Shown: positions 8,778 to 16,276 of the stretch, piece by piece
How positions within the stretch are numbered: the first letter of the stretch is position 1
Layout of the letters: every line of letters begins with the position of its first letter
Assembly: GCA_017624735.1 (NCBI GenBank)
Contig: JAGAMK010000004.1
Span: 21,563 to 85,562 of the forward strand
Reading direction: 5' to 3'
DNA: 64,000 bases
Source of the DNA: Clostridia bacterium
GTDB taxonomy: Bacteria > Bacillota > Clostridia > Oscillospirales > Acutalibacteraceae
Position numbers and translations under genes: made by a program
The notes under the pieces: generated by a model
Told to the model about the DNA's origin: nothing
Databases searched by the model: none
What the model saw: the letters and a program-made list of their open reading frames with translations, nothing else

Positions 8778-9785
8778 ATGCTTAAAATCGGTATTATCGG
8801 TGCTGGCCGTATTGGTAAAGTTCACCTTGAATCAATCTCATATCACGTAAAGGGTGCAGAAGTTGTTGCAATTGCTGACCCATTTATGAATGACGAAACA
8901 AAGGCTTTCTGTGAAGGCTTTGGTGTAGAAAAAATATACACAGATTACACAAAAATCATTGAAGATAAGGACATTGATGCAGTTCTTGTTTGCTCATCAA
9001 CTGACACCCATGCTCCAATTTCTATTGAAGCAATCAATGCAGGTAAACATGTATTTTGTGAAAAACCACTTGCAAACACAGTTGATAAAATTCTTGAAAT
9101 TGCAGATGCCCTTAAAGCACATCCTGAATGCAAATTCCAGGTAGGCTTCAACCGCCGTTTTGACCACAACTTTGCAGCAGTTCGCAAAGCATACGACGAT
9201 GGCAAAATCGGTGAAGCACAGATTCTTAAAATCACATCCCGTGACCCACAGGCACCACCTGTTGGCTATTGTGCAGCAAGCATCTTCCTTGATATGACAA
9301 TTCACGATTTTGATATGGCTTGCTTCCTTACAAACAGCGATGTTGAAGAACTTTATGTTTATGCAGATGCCCTCATTAACCCGGGTATCCGTGAATATGG
9401 CGATTTCGACACAGCAATTATCTCAATGAAAATGGCTAACGGTGCTCTCGCAGTTATTGACAACTCTCGTCAGGCTATGTATGGTTATGACCAGAGAGCA
9501 GAACTTTTCGGTTCAAAGGGTATGGTTGCAACTGCTAACGATACACTTTCAACTGCAGTTGTTTCAGATGCAAACGGTGTTACAGGCGAAAAACCACTCT
9601 ATTTCTTCCTTGAAAGATATATGGGTTCATTCTCAGAAGAAGTTAGACAGTTTGTTGACTGTTGTGTAAACAACAAGGAAACTCCTGTTGGTATCCACGC
9701 AGGCTTACAGTCAGTTAAAATTGCTCTTGCTGCTGAAAAATCAGCAAACGAGGGCAGACCGGTTAAACTTGCAGAAATTCAGTAA
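8778..9785 (+). CDS. iolG: Inositol 2-dehydrogenase
   Basis: A Gfo/Idh/MocA oxidoreductase of 335 residues that oxidises myo-inositol to scyllo-inosose with NAD, the first pathway step. The Rossmann motif GIIGAGRIGKVH is at residues 4-15, the family signature CEKPLA near 95-100 holds the catalytic Lys, and DMTIHDFDMACF near 172-183 holds the Asp/His pair. The ribosome site AAAGGAG is strong. It is the last recognisable iol gene; having the first enzyme encoded last is common in iol operons. Other Gfo/Idh substrates are possible, but the context makes inositol by far the best call. Confidence 0.92.
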   Translation: MLKIGIIGAGRIGKVHLESISYHVKGAEVVAIADPFMNDETKAFCEGFGVEKIYTDYTKIIEDKDIDAVLVCSSTDTHAPISIEAINAGKHVFCEKPLANTVDKILEIADALKAHPECKFQVGFNRRFDHNFAAVRKAYDDGKIGEAQILKITSRDPQAPPVGYCAASIFLDMTIHDFDMACFLTNSDVEELYVYADALINPGIREYGDFDTAIISMKMANGALAVIDNSRQAMYGYDQRAELFGSKGMVATANDTLSTAVVSDANGVTGEKPLYFFLERYMGSFSEEVRQFVDCCVNNKETPVGIHAGLQSVKIALAAEKSANEGRPVKLAEIQ

Positions 9786-9790
9786 TATAT

Positions 9791-9853
9791 GTAGGGGACG
9801 GTGTCCACACCGTCCCGCTATTTTTACGGGTCGATGTGGGCATCGACCCCTAC
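9791..9853 (+). repeat. Cruciform-like intergenic repeat
   Basis: Two perfect hairpins (GGGACGGTGT with ACACCGTCCC, 9795-9816; GGGTCGATG with CATCGACCC, 9828-9849) enclosed by an outer pair GTAGGGG (9791-9797) and CCCCTAC (9847-9853). The outer arms share bases with the hairpins, so two alternative folds exist. Confidence 0.75.
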
Positions 9854-9876
9854 ACTCAATTAAAGGAATGATTAAA

Positions 9877-10347
9877 ATGTCCATAGAAAAAGGCAGAGAA
9901 TACTTCCGCCAATTCGGTATGGAAGACAGAGTGCAGGAATTTGAAGTTTCAAGTGCAACAGTTGAACTTGCGGCACAGGCTTTAGGTGTTGAGGGTGCAA
10001 GAATTGCAAAAACTCTCTCGTTTATGGTGGGTGAACAACCAATTCTTATCCTTATGGCAGGAGATGTTAAGGTGGATAACTCAAAATATAAAGGATTTTT
10101 CCACACAAAGGCAAAAATGATGTCACCAGAACAACTTGAAGAATATGTAGGTCATCAGATTGGTGGAGTTTGTCCGTTCGGTATAAAAGACGGTGTAGAT
10201 GTTTACCTTGATATCTCAATGAAACGATTTGAAACTGTTTTCCCTGCAGTTGGTGGCTCAAACAGTGCTATCGAACTCACTATTGAGGAACTTGAAAAAT
10301 ACTCAAACTACAAAGAATGGGTAGATGTTTCAAAACCAATTGAATAA
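9877..10347 (+). CDS. YbaK/EbsC-family aminoacyl-tRNA deacylase
   Basis: A 156-residue protein of the YbaK/ProX-like editing family, which hydrolyses mischarged aminoacyl-tRNAs such as Cys-tRNA(Pro). Visible are IAKTLSFMV, the conserved Lys region GDVKVDNSKYKGFF, and the family end motif GGVCPFGIKDG followed by VYLD and VGGSNSAIEL. The start is ATG at 9877 with AAAGGA 9 bases upstream. It follows iolG after a hairpin repeat; there is no functional link to inositol, and a terminator-like hairpin follows at 10357. Confidence 0.85.
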   Translation: MSIEKGREYFRQFGMEDRVQEFEVSSATVELAAQALGVEGARIAKTLSFMVGEQPILILMAGDVKVDNSKYKGFFHTKAKMMSPEQLEEYVGHQIGGVCPFGIKDGVDVYLDISMKRFETVFPAVGGSNSAIELTIEELEKYSNYKEWVDVSKPIE

Positions 10348-10356
10348 TTTATAGTA

Positions 10357-10384
10357 TGGCGGGGTTTCGACCTCGCCAATCGTT
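10357..10384 (+). terminator. Hairpin with TTCG loop after ybaK
   Basis: A 9-bp stem (10357-10365 with 10370-10378, one G-U pair) closes a TTCG tetraloop, followed by ATCGTTTTA. It may be a terminator or a member of a GC-rich hairpin repeat class. Confidence 0.5.
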
Positions 10385-10489
10385 TTAATCAACACTTTTC
10401 CATAAAATGTCAATAAAAATTTAATTTTTATTCACAACATGTTCATTTTTTTGAGTAATAATTAAGTCAACGAAAGGTCGTGTTTAATT

Positions 10490-12022
10490 ATGAGAAGAGC
10501 ATTAGCGATTATACTTGTCCTTGTAATTCTTTTTGCAGGCTGTCAAAAAACTGAAAAGACACCTGAAATTGAAGGAACAAAAATCAATTTATCTGATAAT
10601 GAAATTACTGTTGATGGGAAACTCGTAACAAACGACAGTACACAGGCGGTTTATAAGGCAAACGATATTGTTTTTTATCTTGCAGGGCAGGATTTCAAAT
10701 ATGGTGAAGGTGAAAAGGCTGATGAACACGAGCAAAGTGAAGCGGATGCTCATACAGTTGTGCATATTTCAAAACCCGGCACGTATGTTTTAAACGGAGA
10801 ATTGTCAAAGGGACAGATTGCTGTTGACCTGGGCGAAGATGCAGAAGAAAATCCGGAAGCAGTTGTAACGTTAGTCCTCAACAATGTGGATATCACTTGT
10901 ACCGTTGCTCCTGCAGTTATTTTCTATAATGTTTATGAATGTTGTGAAAGTGATGAAGAAAAGGCAACAAAGGATGTTGACACATCAAAAGCAGGTGCAA
11001 ACGTTGTAATTGCCGATGGAACAGAAAATAATATCAACGGCTCTTATGTTGCAAAGATTTACAAGTCTTATGAACTTAATGAAGAAGGTACAGAGGTTGT
11101 TGATAGTAAAAAACTTCACAAATATGATGGTACGTTTTATTCAAAGAAAACTATGAATGTTAACGGTGGAGAAAAAGGCGACGGTGTGCTTAACATTAAA
11201 GCCGAAAACGAGGGGCTTGACAGTGAACTTCATCTCACTATCAATGGTGGTAATATCAATATTACATCGGGTAACGATGGGATTAACACTAATGAGGATA
11301 ACGTGTCTGTAACAACTGTTAACGGTGGTAATTTGAACGTTTTTGTTGATGGTTCAACAGGTGAGGGCGACGGAATCGACTCAAACGGTTGGCTTGTAAT
11401 CAACGGCGGTTCTGTTACTGCCCAGGCTTGTGCAACAAGTGGCGATGCAGGTATTGACTCCGATAAGGGTATTTATATCAATGGTGGTAGTGTTATCGCA
11501 TCAGGCAATATGCTCGACCACATAGCAGGAGGAGAGCAGACTTATGCAGTGTTCAGTTTTTCAAGCCGTCAAGTTGGTGACAGCACGTATTACTTGAAAA
11601 ATGCTGATAATAAGACCATTGGCGAGTACAGACCTACAAACGATTTCACATATCTACTCATAGCAGGTGATTATCTTGCGGAGGGTGACTACACTTTCTG
11701 GCAAGGCGACACACAATTATCAGGTGCAAAATCCGAAATGGGCAATAAGGGTGAAATGACACCACCAAACGGAGAAGAAATGCCAATGCCGGAAGGTATG
11801 GAAAGACCTGAGAATATGACACGTCCCCAAGGTGAAAGACCCGAGATGCCCGAGGGTATGACACCACCTGAGGGAATGGAGAATATGACTCCACCAGACG
11901 GATTTAATAAAGGTGATAAAGGACAAATGGGTGGAATGCAAATGGATGTAAACACTTCCACAACATTTAAAATAACAAAAGGTGACAACCAATTCAGTAG
12001 AGTAGCACCTGCAACAGTATAA
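10490..12022 (+). CDS. Lipoprotein with carbohydrate-binding-like (DUF4353) domain and Met/Pro-rich repeats
   Basis: A 510-residue exported lipoprotein: signal MRRALAIILVLVILFAGC ends in a lipobox with Cys at residue 18. The middle (about 60-400) is a Gly/Asn-rich beta-solenoid-like region with recurring NGG turns (GGEKGDGVLNIKAENEG, NGGNINITSGNDGINT, DGIDSNGWLVINGG), as in DUF4353 'carbohydrate-binding domain' proteins of gut Firmicutes. Residues about 423-485 are low complexity, built on P-x-GM/P-x-NM units rich in Met, Pro and Glu. Function is unknown; surface polysaccharide or cell-wall association is an inference. It is followed by a good terminator and is a single-gene unit. Confidence 0.8.
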   Translation: MRRALAIILVLVILFAGCQKTEKTPEIEGTKINLSDNEITVDGKLVTNDSTQAVYKANDIVFYLAGQDFKYGEGEKADEHEQSEADAHTVVHISKPGTYVLNGELSKGQIAVDLGEDAEENPEAVVTLVLNNVDITCTVAPAVIFYNVYECCESDEEKATKDVDTSKAGANVVIADGTENNINGSYVAKIYKSYELNEEGTEVVDSKKLHKYDGTFYSKKTMNVNGGEKGDGVLNIKAENEGLDSELHLTINGGNINITSGNDGINTNEDNVSVTTVNGGNLNVFVDGSTGEGDGIDSNGWLVINGGSVTAQACATSGDAGIDSDKGIYINGGSVIASGNMLDHIAGGEQTYAVFSFSSRQVGDSTYYLKNADNKTIGEYRPTNDFTYLLIAGDYLAEGDYTFWQGDTQLSGAKSEMGNKGEMTPPNGEEMPMPEGMERPENMTRPQGERPEMPEGMTPPEGMENMTPPDGFNKGDKGQMGGMQMDVNTSTTFKITKGDNQFSRVAPATV

Positions 12023-12029
12023 AAAATAG

Positions 12030-12062
12030 CCTCTCAAGTTTTCGCTTGGGAGGTTTCTTTTG
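12030..12062 (+). terminator. Terminator after the lipoprotein gene
   Basis: A 9-bp stem CCTCTCAAG/CTTGGGAGG (12030-12038 with 12045-12053, one T-G pair) is followed by TTTCTTTT. Confidence 0.85.
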
Positions 12063-12177
12063 TATATCTTCAATAAGTATTCGTGCAATTATTTTTCATA
12101 TTCATCAATAGAAAAGGCAATAAAAAAAGTTTATAATTATAATGTATAATTCCAACTTGTTATTGGGAGGGAGAAAT

Positions 12178-13491
12178 TTGTACGGACTTATAGAGCATAC
12201 GGACGAAATTAACCGACTTTTAGCACGATATGGTGTTAAATTCGGTATCTACAAAAACAATGTGTTTAATGAGCGTCTTTTTCCATTTGATGCAGTACCT
12301 CGTATCATTTCAAAGGATGAGTTTGACTATCTTGAAAGAGGTCTTAAACAAAGAGTGAAGGCACTTAATATTTTCTTGAAAGATATCTACACCAAAAAGC
12401 AGATTATCAAGGATAAAATTATCCCTGAGGAATTTGTATATGGTGCAGCAGGGTATATGATGGAATGTGAGGGTGCAGTTCCGCCCAAAGATGTTTTTGC
12501 TCATATTTCAGGTATCGACCTCGTTCAGGGTAACGATATGCGTTGGTATGTGCTTGAAGATAATCTTCGTGTGCCGTCAGGTGCGTCGTATCCGATGATT
12601 GCCCGTGAATTATGTCGTCGTGCAAGTCCCGATACCTTCCGTGCTAATACGGTTGTGGATAATCGTAATTATGGTGATTTGCTCCGTAATGCCCTCGATT
12701 ATGTTAACACAGGTGGAATTAACGTAGTTCTTACTCCCGGGCGATTTAATTCCGCATTCTTTGAACATTCATATTTAGCAGAAAAAACAGGTGCTGTTTT
12801 TGCAATGCCACAGGATTTATTCGTTGAGGGTAATGTGCTTTACTACAGCGAATATTCGGGTAAACGTCAACGTGTTGGTGCTGTTTATCGTAGAATCAAC
12901 GATGATTTTATGGACCCGATGACTTTCCGTGCGGATTCACTTCTTGGTGTGCCTCATATTATGGATGCTTATCGTGCAGGTAATGTGGCACTTGTTAATG
13001 CTCCCGGTAACTCCGTTGCAGACGATAAGGGTATTTACTATTATGTTCCTGCAATGATTAAATACTATTTAGGAGAAGAACCAATTCTTTCAAACGCACC
13101 AACATATCTTCCATTCTATGAAGAAGATATGAAATATGTTCTTGATAATATACAAAAACTCGTTATCAAGGATGTTGCTGAATCAGGTGGCTATGGTGTT
13201 GTTTTCGGTAGTGAATTATCTCTTGAAAGAGTATATGAACTCAAGAAAATGATTCAGAAAGAGCCACGTAGATTCATAGCTCAAGAGGTTATTCAGTTCA
13301 ACGATTTGAAAGTCGTTGAAAACGGTGCGTGGACTGAAAGAAAAGCAGATTTGCGTGCATTTGTCCTTACGGGTGAAGAGCCTGTTGTATGGAAATCAGG
13401 TTTAACTCGATTTTCAAAAGATGCAAATTCATTCGTAGTTAATTCTTCACAGGGAGGAGGCTTTAAAGATACATGGGTGTTATCTCGATAA
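12178..13491 (+). CDS. Circularly permuted type 2 ATP-grasp protein (DUF404/DUF407)
   Basis: About 437 residues of a circularly permuted ATP-grasp ligase. Typical elements are the LEDNLRVPSGASYPM segment near residue 135, GNSVADDKGIYYYVP near 280, and GGYGVVFG near 340. The family is predicted to form peptide (amide) bonds using ATP, and is regularly encoded with alpha-E and transglutaminase-like proteins, as here. The start is TTG at 12178 because GGGAGGGAG (12165-12173) sits just before it; ATG at 12142 is upstream of that site and overlaps a TATAAT-like element. The 3' end overlaps the next gene by 19 bases, so translation is probably coupled. The true substrate is unknown. Confidence 0.88.
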   Translation: MYGLIEHTDEINRLLARYGVKFGIYKNNVFNERLFPFDAVPRIISKDEFDYLERGLKQRVKALNIFLKDIYTKKQIIKDKIIPEEFVYGAAGYMMECEGAVPPKDVFAHISGIDLVQGNDMRWYVLEDNLRVPSGASYPMIARELCRRASPDTFRANTVVDNRNYGDLLRNALDYVNTGGINVVLTPGRFNSAFFEHSYLAEKTGAVFAMPQDLFVEGNVLYYSEYSGKRQRVGAVYRRINDDFMDPMTFRADSLLGVPHIMDAYRAGNVALVNAPGNSVADDKGIYYYVPAMIKYYLGEEPILSNAPTYLPFYEEDMKYVLDNIQKLVIKDVAESGGYGVVFGSELSLERVYELKKMIQKEPRRFIAQEVIQFNDLKVVENGAWTERKADLRAFVLTGEEPVVWKSGLTRFSKDANSFVVNSSQGGGFKDTWVLSR

Positions 13492-14159
13492 AATCAAGCG
13501 ACAATCTTTTCTGGCTTGGGCGTTATGTTGAGAGAGTTTTCACAACTCTTAAAGCCTTTACAGAATGTTACGATATTATGATTGATATAAATGACGAAGA
13601 ATATATTAATTTTTGTCGCAGACTTGGAATCGCAAATAATTATTCCTGCCGTCAGGAGTTTATAAGTTCATTTTTGTTCGATTCAAATGACCCTGCGTCA
13701 ATTTATTCAAGCCTTCTTCACGCTTACGACAATGCAGTTGAAATGAGAAATGTAATTTCTTCCGATACTCTTTCATATCTTCAGCTTGCAGTTGATATTA
13801 TGGAAAAAAGCAGTAGCAGTAATGCTCCTTTGCTTAAAGTTCAAGAGGTAACGGACTGGATTTTCGCATTCTGGGGAAGTGCTGACGATAATATTGAGGC
13901 AGAAACTTCAAGAAATATTTTAAAATTCGGCAGAAGCATTGAACGTCTTGATTTATACACAAGACTTGATTATCCTATTGAACTCCTAAGAAAAGAATTT
14001 TCAATTATGCTTAACCGACTTTATAAGGTGGGAATTGACTTTAATGCTCATTCAATTGAAAGACTTACTCGTATGATATTGGAAGAGGATGACTATCAGC
14101 CTTATAAGATTTCAATTCAGAATGAATTGTGTCAACTTTTCGTAACAGGAGTGATGTAA
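13473..14159 (+). CDS. Alpha-E domain protein
   Basis: A 228-residue, largely helical alpha-E protein. The family opening is visible: SSDNLFWLGRYVERVF at about residues 8-23, with further conserved pieces such as FGRSIERLDLYTRL near 155-168. Proteins of this type accompany DUF404/407 ATP-grasp enzymes and transglutaminases; no reaction is known and it may be a scaffold. GGGAGGAGG lies inside the end of the preceding gene, 12 bases before the ATG, and the two genes overlap. The stop codon is one base before the next gene. Confidence 0.87.
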   Translation: MGVISIKSSDNLFWLGRYVERVFTTLKAFTECYDIMIDINDEEYINFCRRLGIANNYSCRQEFISSFLFDSNDPASIYSSLLHAYDNAVEMRNVISSDTLSYLQLAVDIMEKSSSSNAPLLKVQEVTDWIFAFWGSADDNIEAETSRNILKFGRSIERLDLYTRLDYPIELLRKEFSIMLNRLYKVGIDFNAHSIERLTRMILEEDDYQPYKISIQNELCQLFVTGVM

Positions 14160-14160
14160 T

Positions 14161-14937
14161 ATGGCAGTTTTAGATTTTAATTATAATATGTCAATTAAAT
14201 TTTCAATGCCTGTTATTAAACATTGTTATACTCTCCGTTGCATACCATTGGAATGTGAAAGTCAGCATATTGAGGATATTAAGGTGACAGTTTTTCCCGA
14301 AAACGATTTAACATATTCTCACGATGGTTTTGGTAATATTCTTGTAACTGACAGAATTGTTACAATGCACAATGAGTTTACTGTTGATGTAAGTGGCACA
14401 GTAACTACAGGACAGCATATAACTCCTGAAAATGACCTTAATCCTGTTTATAAATATCCCACTCATTATACAAAATGTGGGGCGGAGCTTGACAGAATGT
14501 TTGACAGAATTCAGATTGGCATATCCCAAGATGCAGTCGATACTGCTCTTAAGTTTACAAGAGCAATCCGCGCAAATATTGTGTATAAATCAGGTTCAAC
14601 AAGTGTTATAACAACAGCCGAAGAAGCACTTTTAAACGGTGCTGGTGTGTGTCAGGATTATTCCCACATTCTTTTGGCACTGCTTCGTAAAGCAGGTATT
14701 CCTTGCCGTTATGTTGTTGGTATGATGGTTGGTGAGGGTGAAACTCACGCTTGGGTTGAAGTTTTTCATGATGGCAACTGGCATGGAGTTGACCCAACTA
14801 ATAATCGACTTGCTGATGAAAACTATATTATCATCAGTCGTGGTCGTGATTTTGCTGATTGCGGTATAAATCGTGGGCTTTTAACAGGTGGCGGAATGCA
14901 GACACAAACAGTTGGTCTTAAAGTAACAAAAAGGTGA
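14161..14937 (+). CDS. Transglutaminase-like protease of the ATP-grasp/alpha-E cluster
   Basis: A 258-residue cytoplasmic transglutaminase-superfamily protein. The N-terminal part (about 1-110) is the beta-rich extension common in this set; the core has the Cys-His-Asp triad: GAGVCQDYSHILLALLRKAG (Cys), GETHAWVEVF (His) and HGVDPTNN (Asp). No signal peptide is present. In comparative-genomic work such proteins were proposed to cleave or cross-link the peptide made by the neighbouring ATP-grasp ligase. It is tightly packed between the alpha-E gene (1 base) and a TIM-barrel gene (9 bases). Confidence 0.88.
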   Translation: MAVLDFNYNMSIKFSMPVIKHCYTLRCIPLECESQHIEDIKVTVFPENDLTYSHDGFGNILVTDRIVTMHNEFTVDVSGTVTTGQHITPENDLNPVYKYPTHYTKCGAELDRMFDRIQIGISQDAVDTALKFTRAIRANIVYKSGSTSVITTAEEALLNGAGVCQDYSHILLALLRKAGIPCRYVVGMMVGEGETHAWVEVFHDGNWHGVDPTNNRLADENYIIISRGRDFADCGINRGLLTGGGMQTQTVGLKVTKR

Positions 14938-14946
14938 TTTAATATT

Positions 14947-15729
14947 ATGGATATAGGTTTATCCTCAGCCTGTTTTTATCCTCTTGAAACTGAAAAATCA
15001 GTTTTGAGGGCTTGTGAGACAGGTGCAAAAACAATTGAAATATTTATGAATGCAAATTCTGAATTTCAGCCTGCATTTGTAAAGAATATGGCAGACATTT
15101 GCAAAGCCTATGGTGTGAAAGTAGCATCTGTTCATACTATGGGGTCATTCACAGAGTCTTTCCATCTTTTCAGTTCATATAAAAGAAGATTTTTTGAAGC
15201 AAAGGATACATCATTTAAGCGTCATTTTGATGTAATGCACACTCTCGGCGCAGAAATCCTTGTTATGCATGGTATTAAAAAGCCCGGTAGCATAGAGGAT
15301 GAAGAATATTTTGACAGATTCGGTGAATTGATTCGTATGGGTAAGACTGAAGGATTGAAAGTATGTCAAGAAAATGTTGTGCATTATCGTAGTGAAAGTC
15401 CTGATTTACTTCTTCGTATGGGCGAATATATCGGCGAAGAGTTCAATATGGTTTTTGATATTAAACAGTCCGTGAGAACTGGTGTTGACCCATTCGAGTT
15501 TGCAAAAAAACTTCATAAATATATCCGTCATATTCATATAAGCGACCATAACAGCGAAAAGGATTGCTTTGTACCATGCAAAAACGGAACATTTGATTTT
15601 GCAAGATTTTTCACTATGATGAAAGAACTTGGTTATAAAGGGGATTTTATCATTGAGTTGTATGATAATGGCTATGAAAGTGATTATGAACTGACATTTG
15701 CCATGGAAACACTTAAAAAATTACTATAA
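14947..15729 (+). CDS. Sugar phosphate isomerase/epimerase-like TIM barrel
   Basis: A 260-residue member of the xylose-isomerase-like/AP-endonuclease-2 TIM-barrel superfamily. Metal-ligand-like positions are visible in SVHTMGSF, VMHGIKK, CQENVVHYR, MVFDIKQSV, HIHISDHN and FIIELYDNGY. The substrate is not identifiable. It is the fourth gene of the ATP-grasp/alpha-E/transglutaminase unit with a 9-base gap, so a related role is plausible, though this partner is not one I know to be a fixed member of that set. Confidence 0.75.
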   Translation: MDIGLSSACFYPLETEKSVLRACETGAKTIEIFMNANSEFQPAFVKNMADICKAYGVKVASVHTMGSFTESFHLFSSYKRRFFEAKDTSFKRHFDVMHTLGAEILVMHGIKKPGSIEDEEYFDRFGELIRMGKTEGLKVCQENVVHYRSESPDLLLRMGEYIGEEFNMVFDIKQSVRTGVDPFEFAKKLHKYIRHIHISDHNSEKDCFVPCKNGTFDFARFFTMMKELGYKGDFIIELYDNGYESDYELTFAMETLKKLL

Positions 15730-15733
15730 TCTC

Positions 15734-15763
15734 TTTACATTGTGGTTTAAAGTGTGATAGAAT
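15734..15763 (+). promoter_or_regulatory. nrdR promoter
   Basis: TTTACA (15734-15739), 18-nt spacer, TAGAAT (15758-15763). A near-perfect A/T palindrome (15761-15777, core CTATATATAG) overlaps the end of the -10 and resembles NrdR boxes, suggesting self-control (inference). Confidence 0.6.
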
Positions 15764-15798
15764 ACTATATATAGAATTAAAAGGTAGGAAGTGTTCTT

Positions 15799-16254
15799 AT
15801 GAAATGTCCTTTTTGCGGATTTGAAGAAAGCAAGGTAATTGACTCTCGTCCAACTGACGAAGGCGAAAAAATTCGTCGCAGACGTGAATGCATTAAATGT
15901 GCAAAAAGATTTACTACTTACGAAATAATTGAAACAGTGCCTATTGTTGTTGTTAAAAAGGACAAGACAAGGGAAGTATTTGACCGTAGCAAGCTTATTA
16001 AGGGTATGCTTACTGCTTGTGAAAAACGTCCTGTTTCAATGGATATGATTGAGAAGGCAGTTAGTGAAATTGAGACAACCCTTCAGAATTCTCTTGACCG
16101 TGAGGTTACAAGTGTACATATCGGTGAGCTTGTAATGGAAAAACTTAAGGGTATTGACCAGGTGGCTTATGTTCGTTTTGCTTCAGTTTATAAGCAGTTT
16201 AAGGACGTTAATGCCTTTATGGAAGAACTTTCAAACTTCCTTGATAAAAAATAA
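15799..16254 (+). CDS. nrdR: Transcriptional repressor NrdR
   Basis: A 151-residue repressor of ribonucleotide reductase genes. The N-terminal zinc ribbon has Cys3, Cys6, Cys31 and Cys34 with the DNA-contact stretch [11 protein letters not shown]. The ATP-cone (about residues 49-139) begins [19 protein letters not shown] and senses ATP/dATP. Length and motif order are canonical. No nrd genes lie nearby. It is preceded by its own promoter and followed 22 bases later by a secreted-protein gene. Confidence 0.97.
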   Translation: MKCPFCGFEESKVIDSRPTDEGEKIRRRRECIKCAKRFTTYEIIETVPIVVVKKDKTREVFDRSKLIKGMLTACEKRPVSMDMIEKAVSEIETTLQNSLDREVTSVHIGELVMEKLKGIDQVAYVRFASVYKQFKDVNAFMEELSNFLDKK

Positions 16255-16276
16255 AACTTTTTAATGGAGTGTTGTT

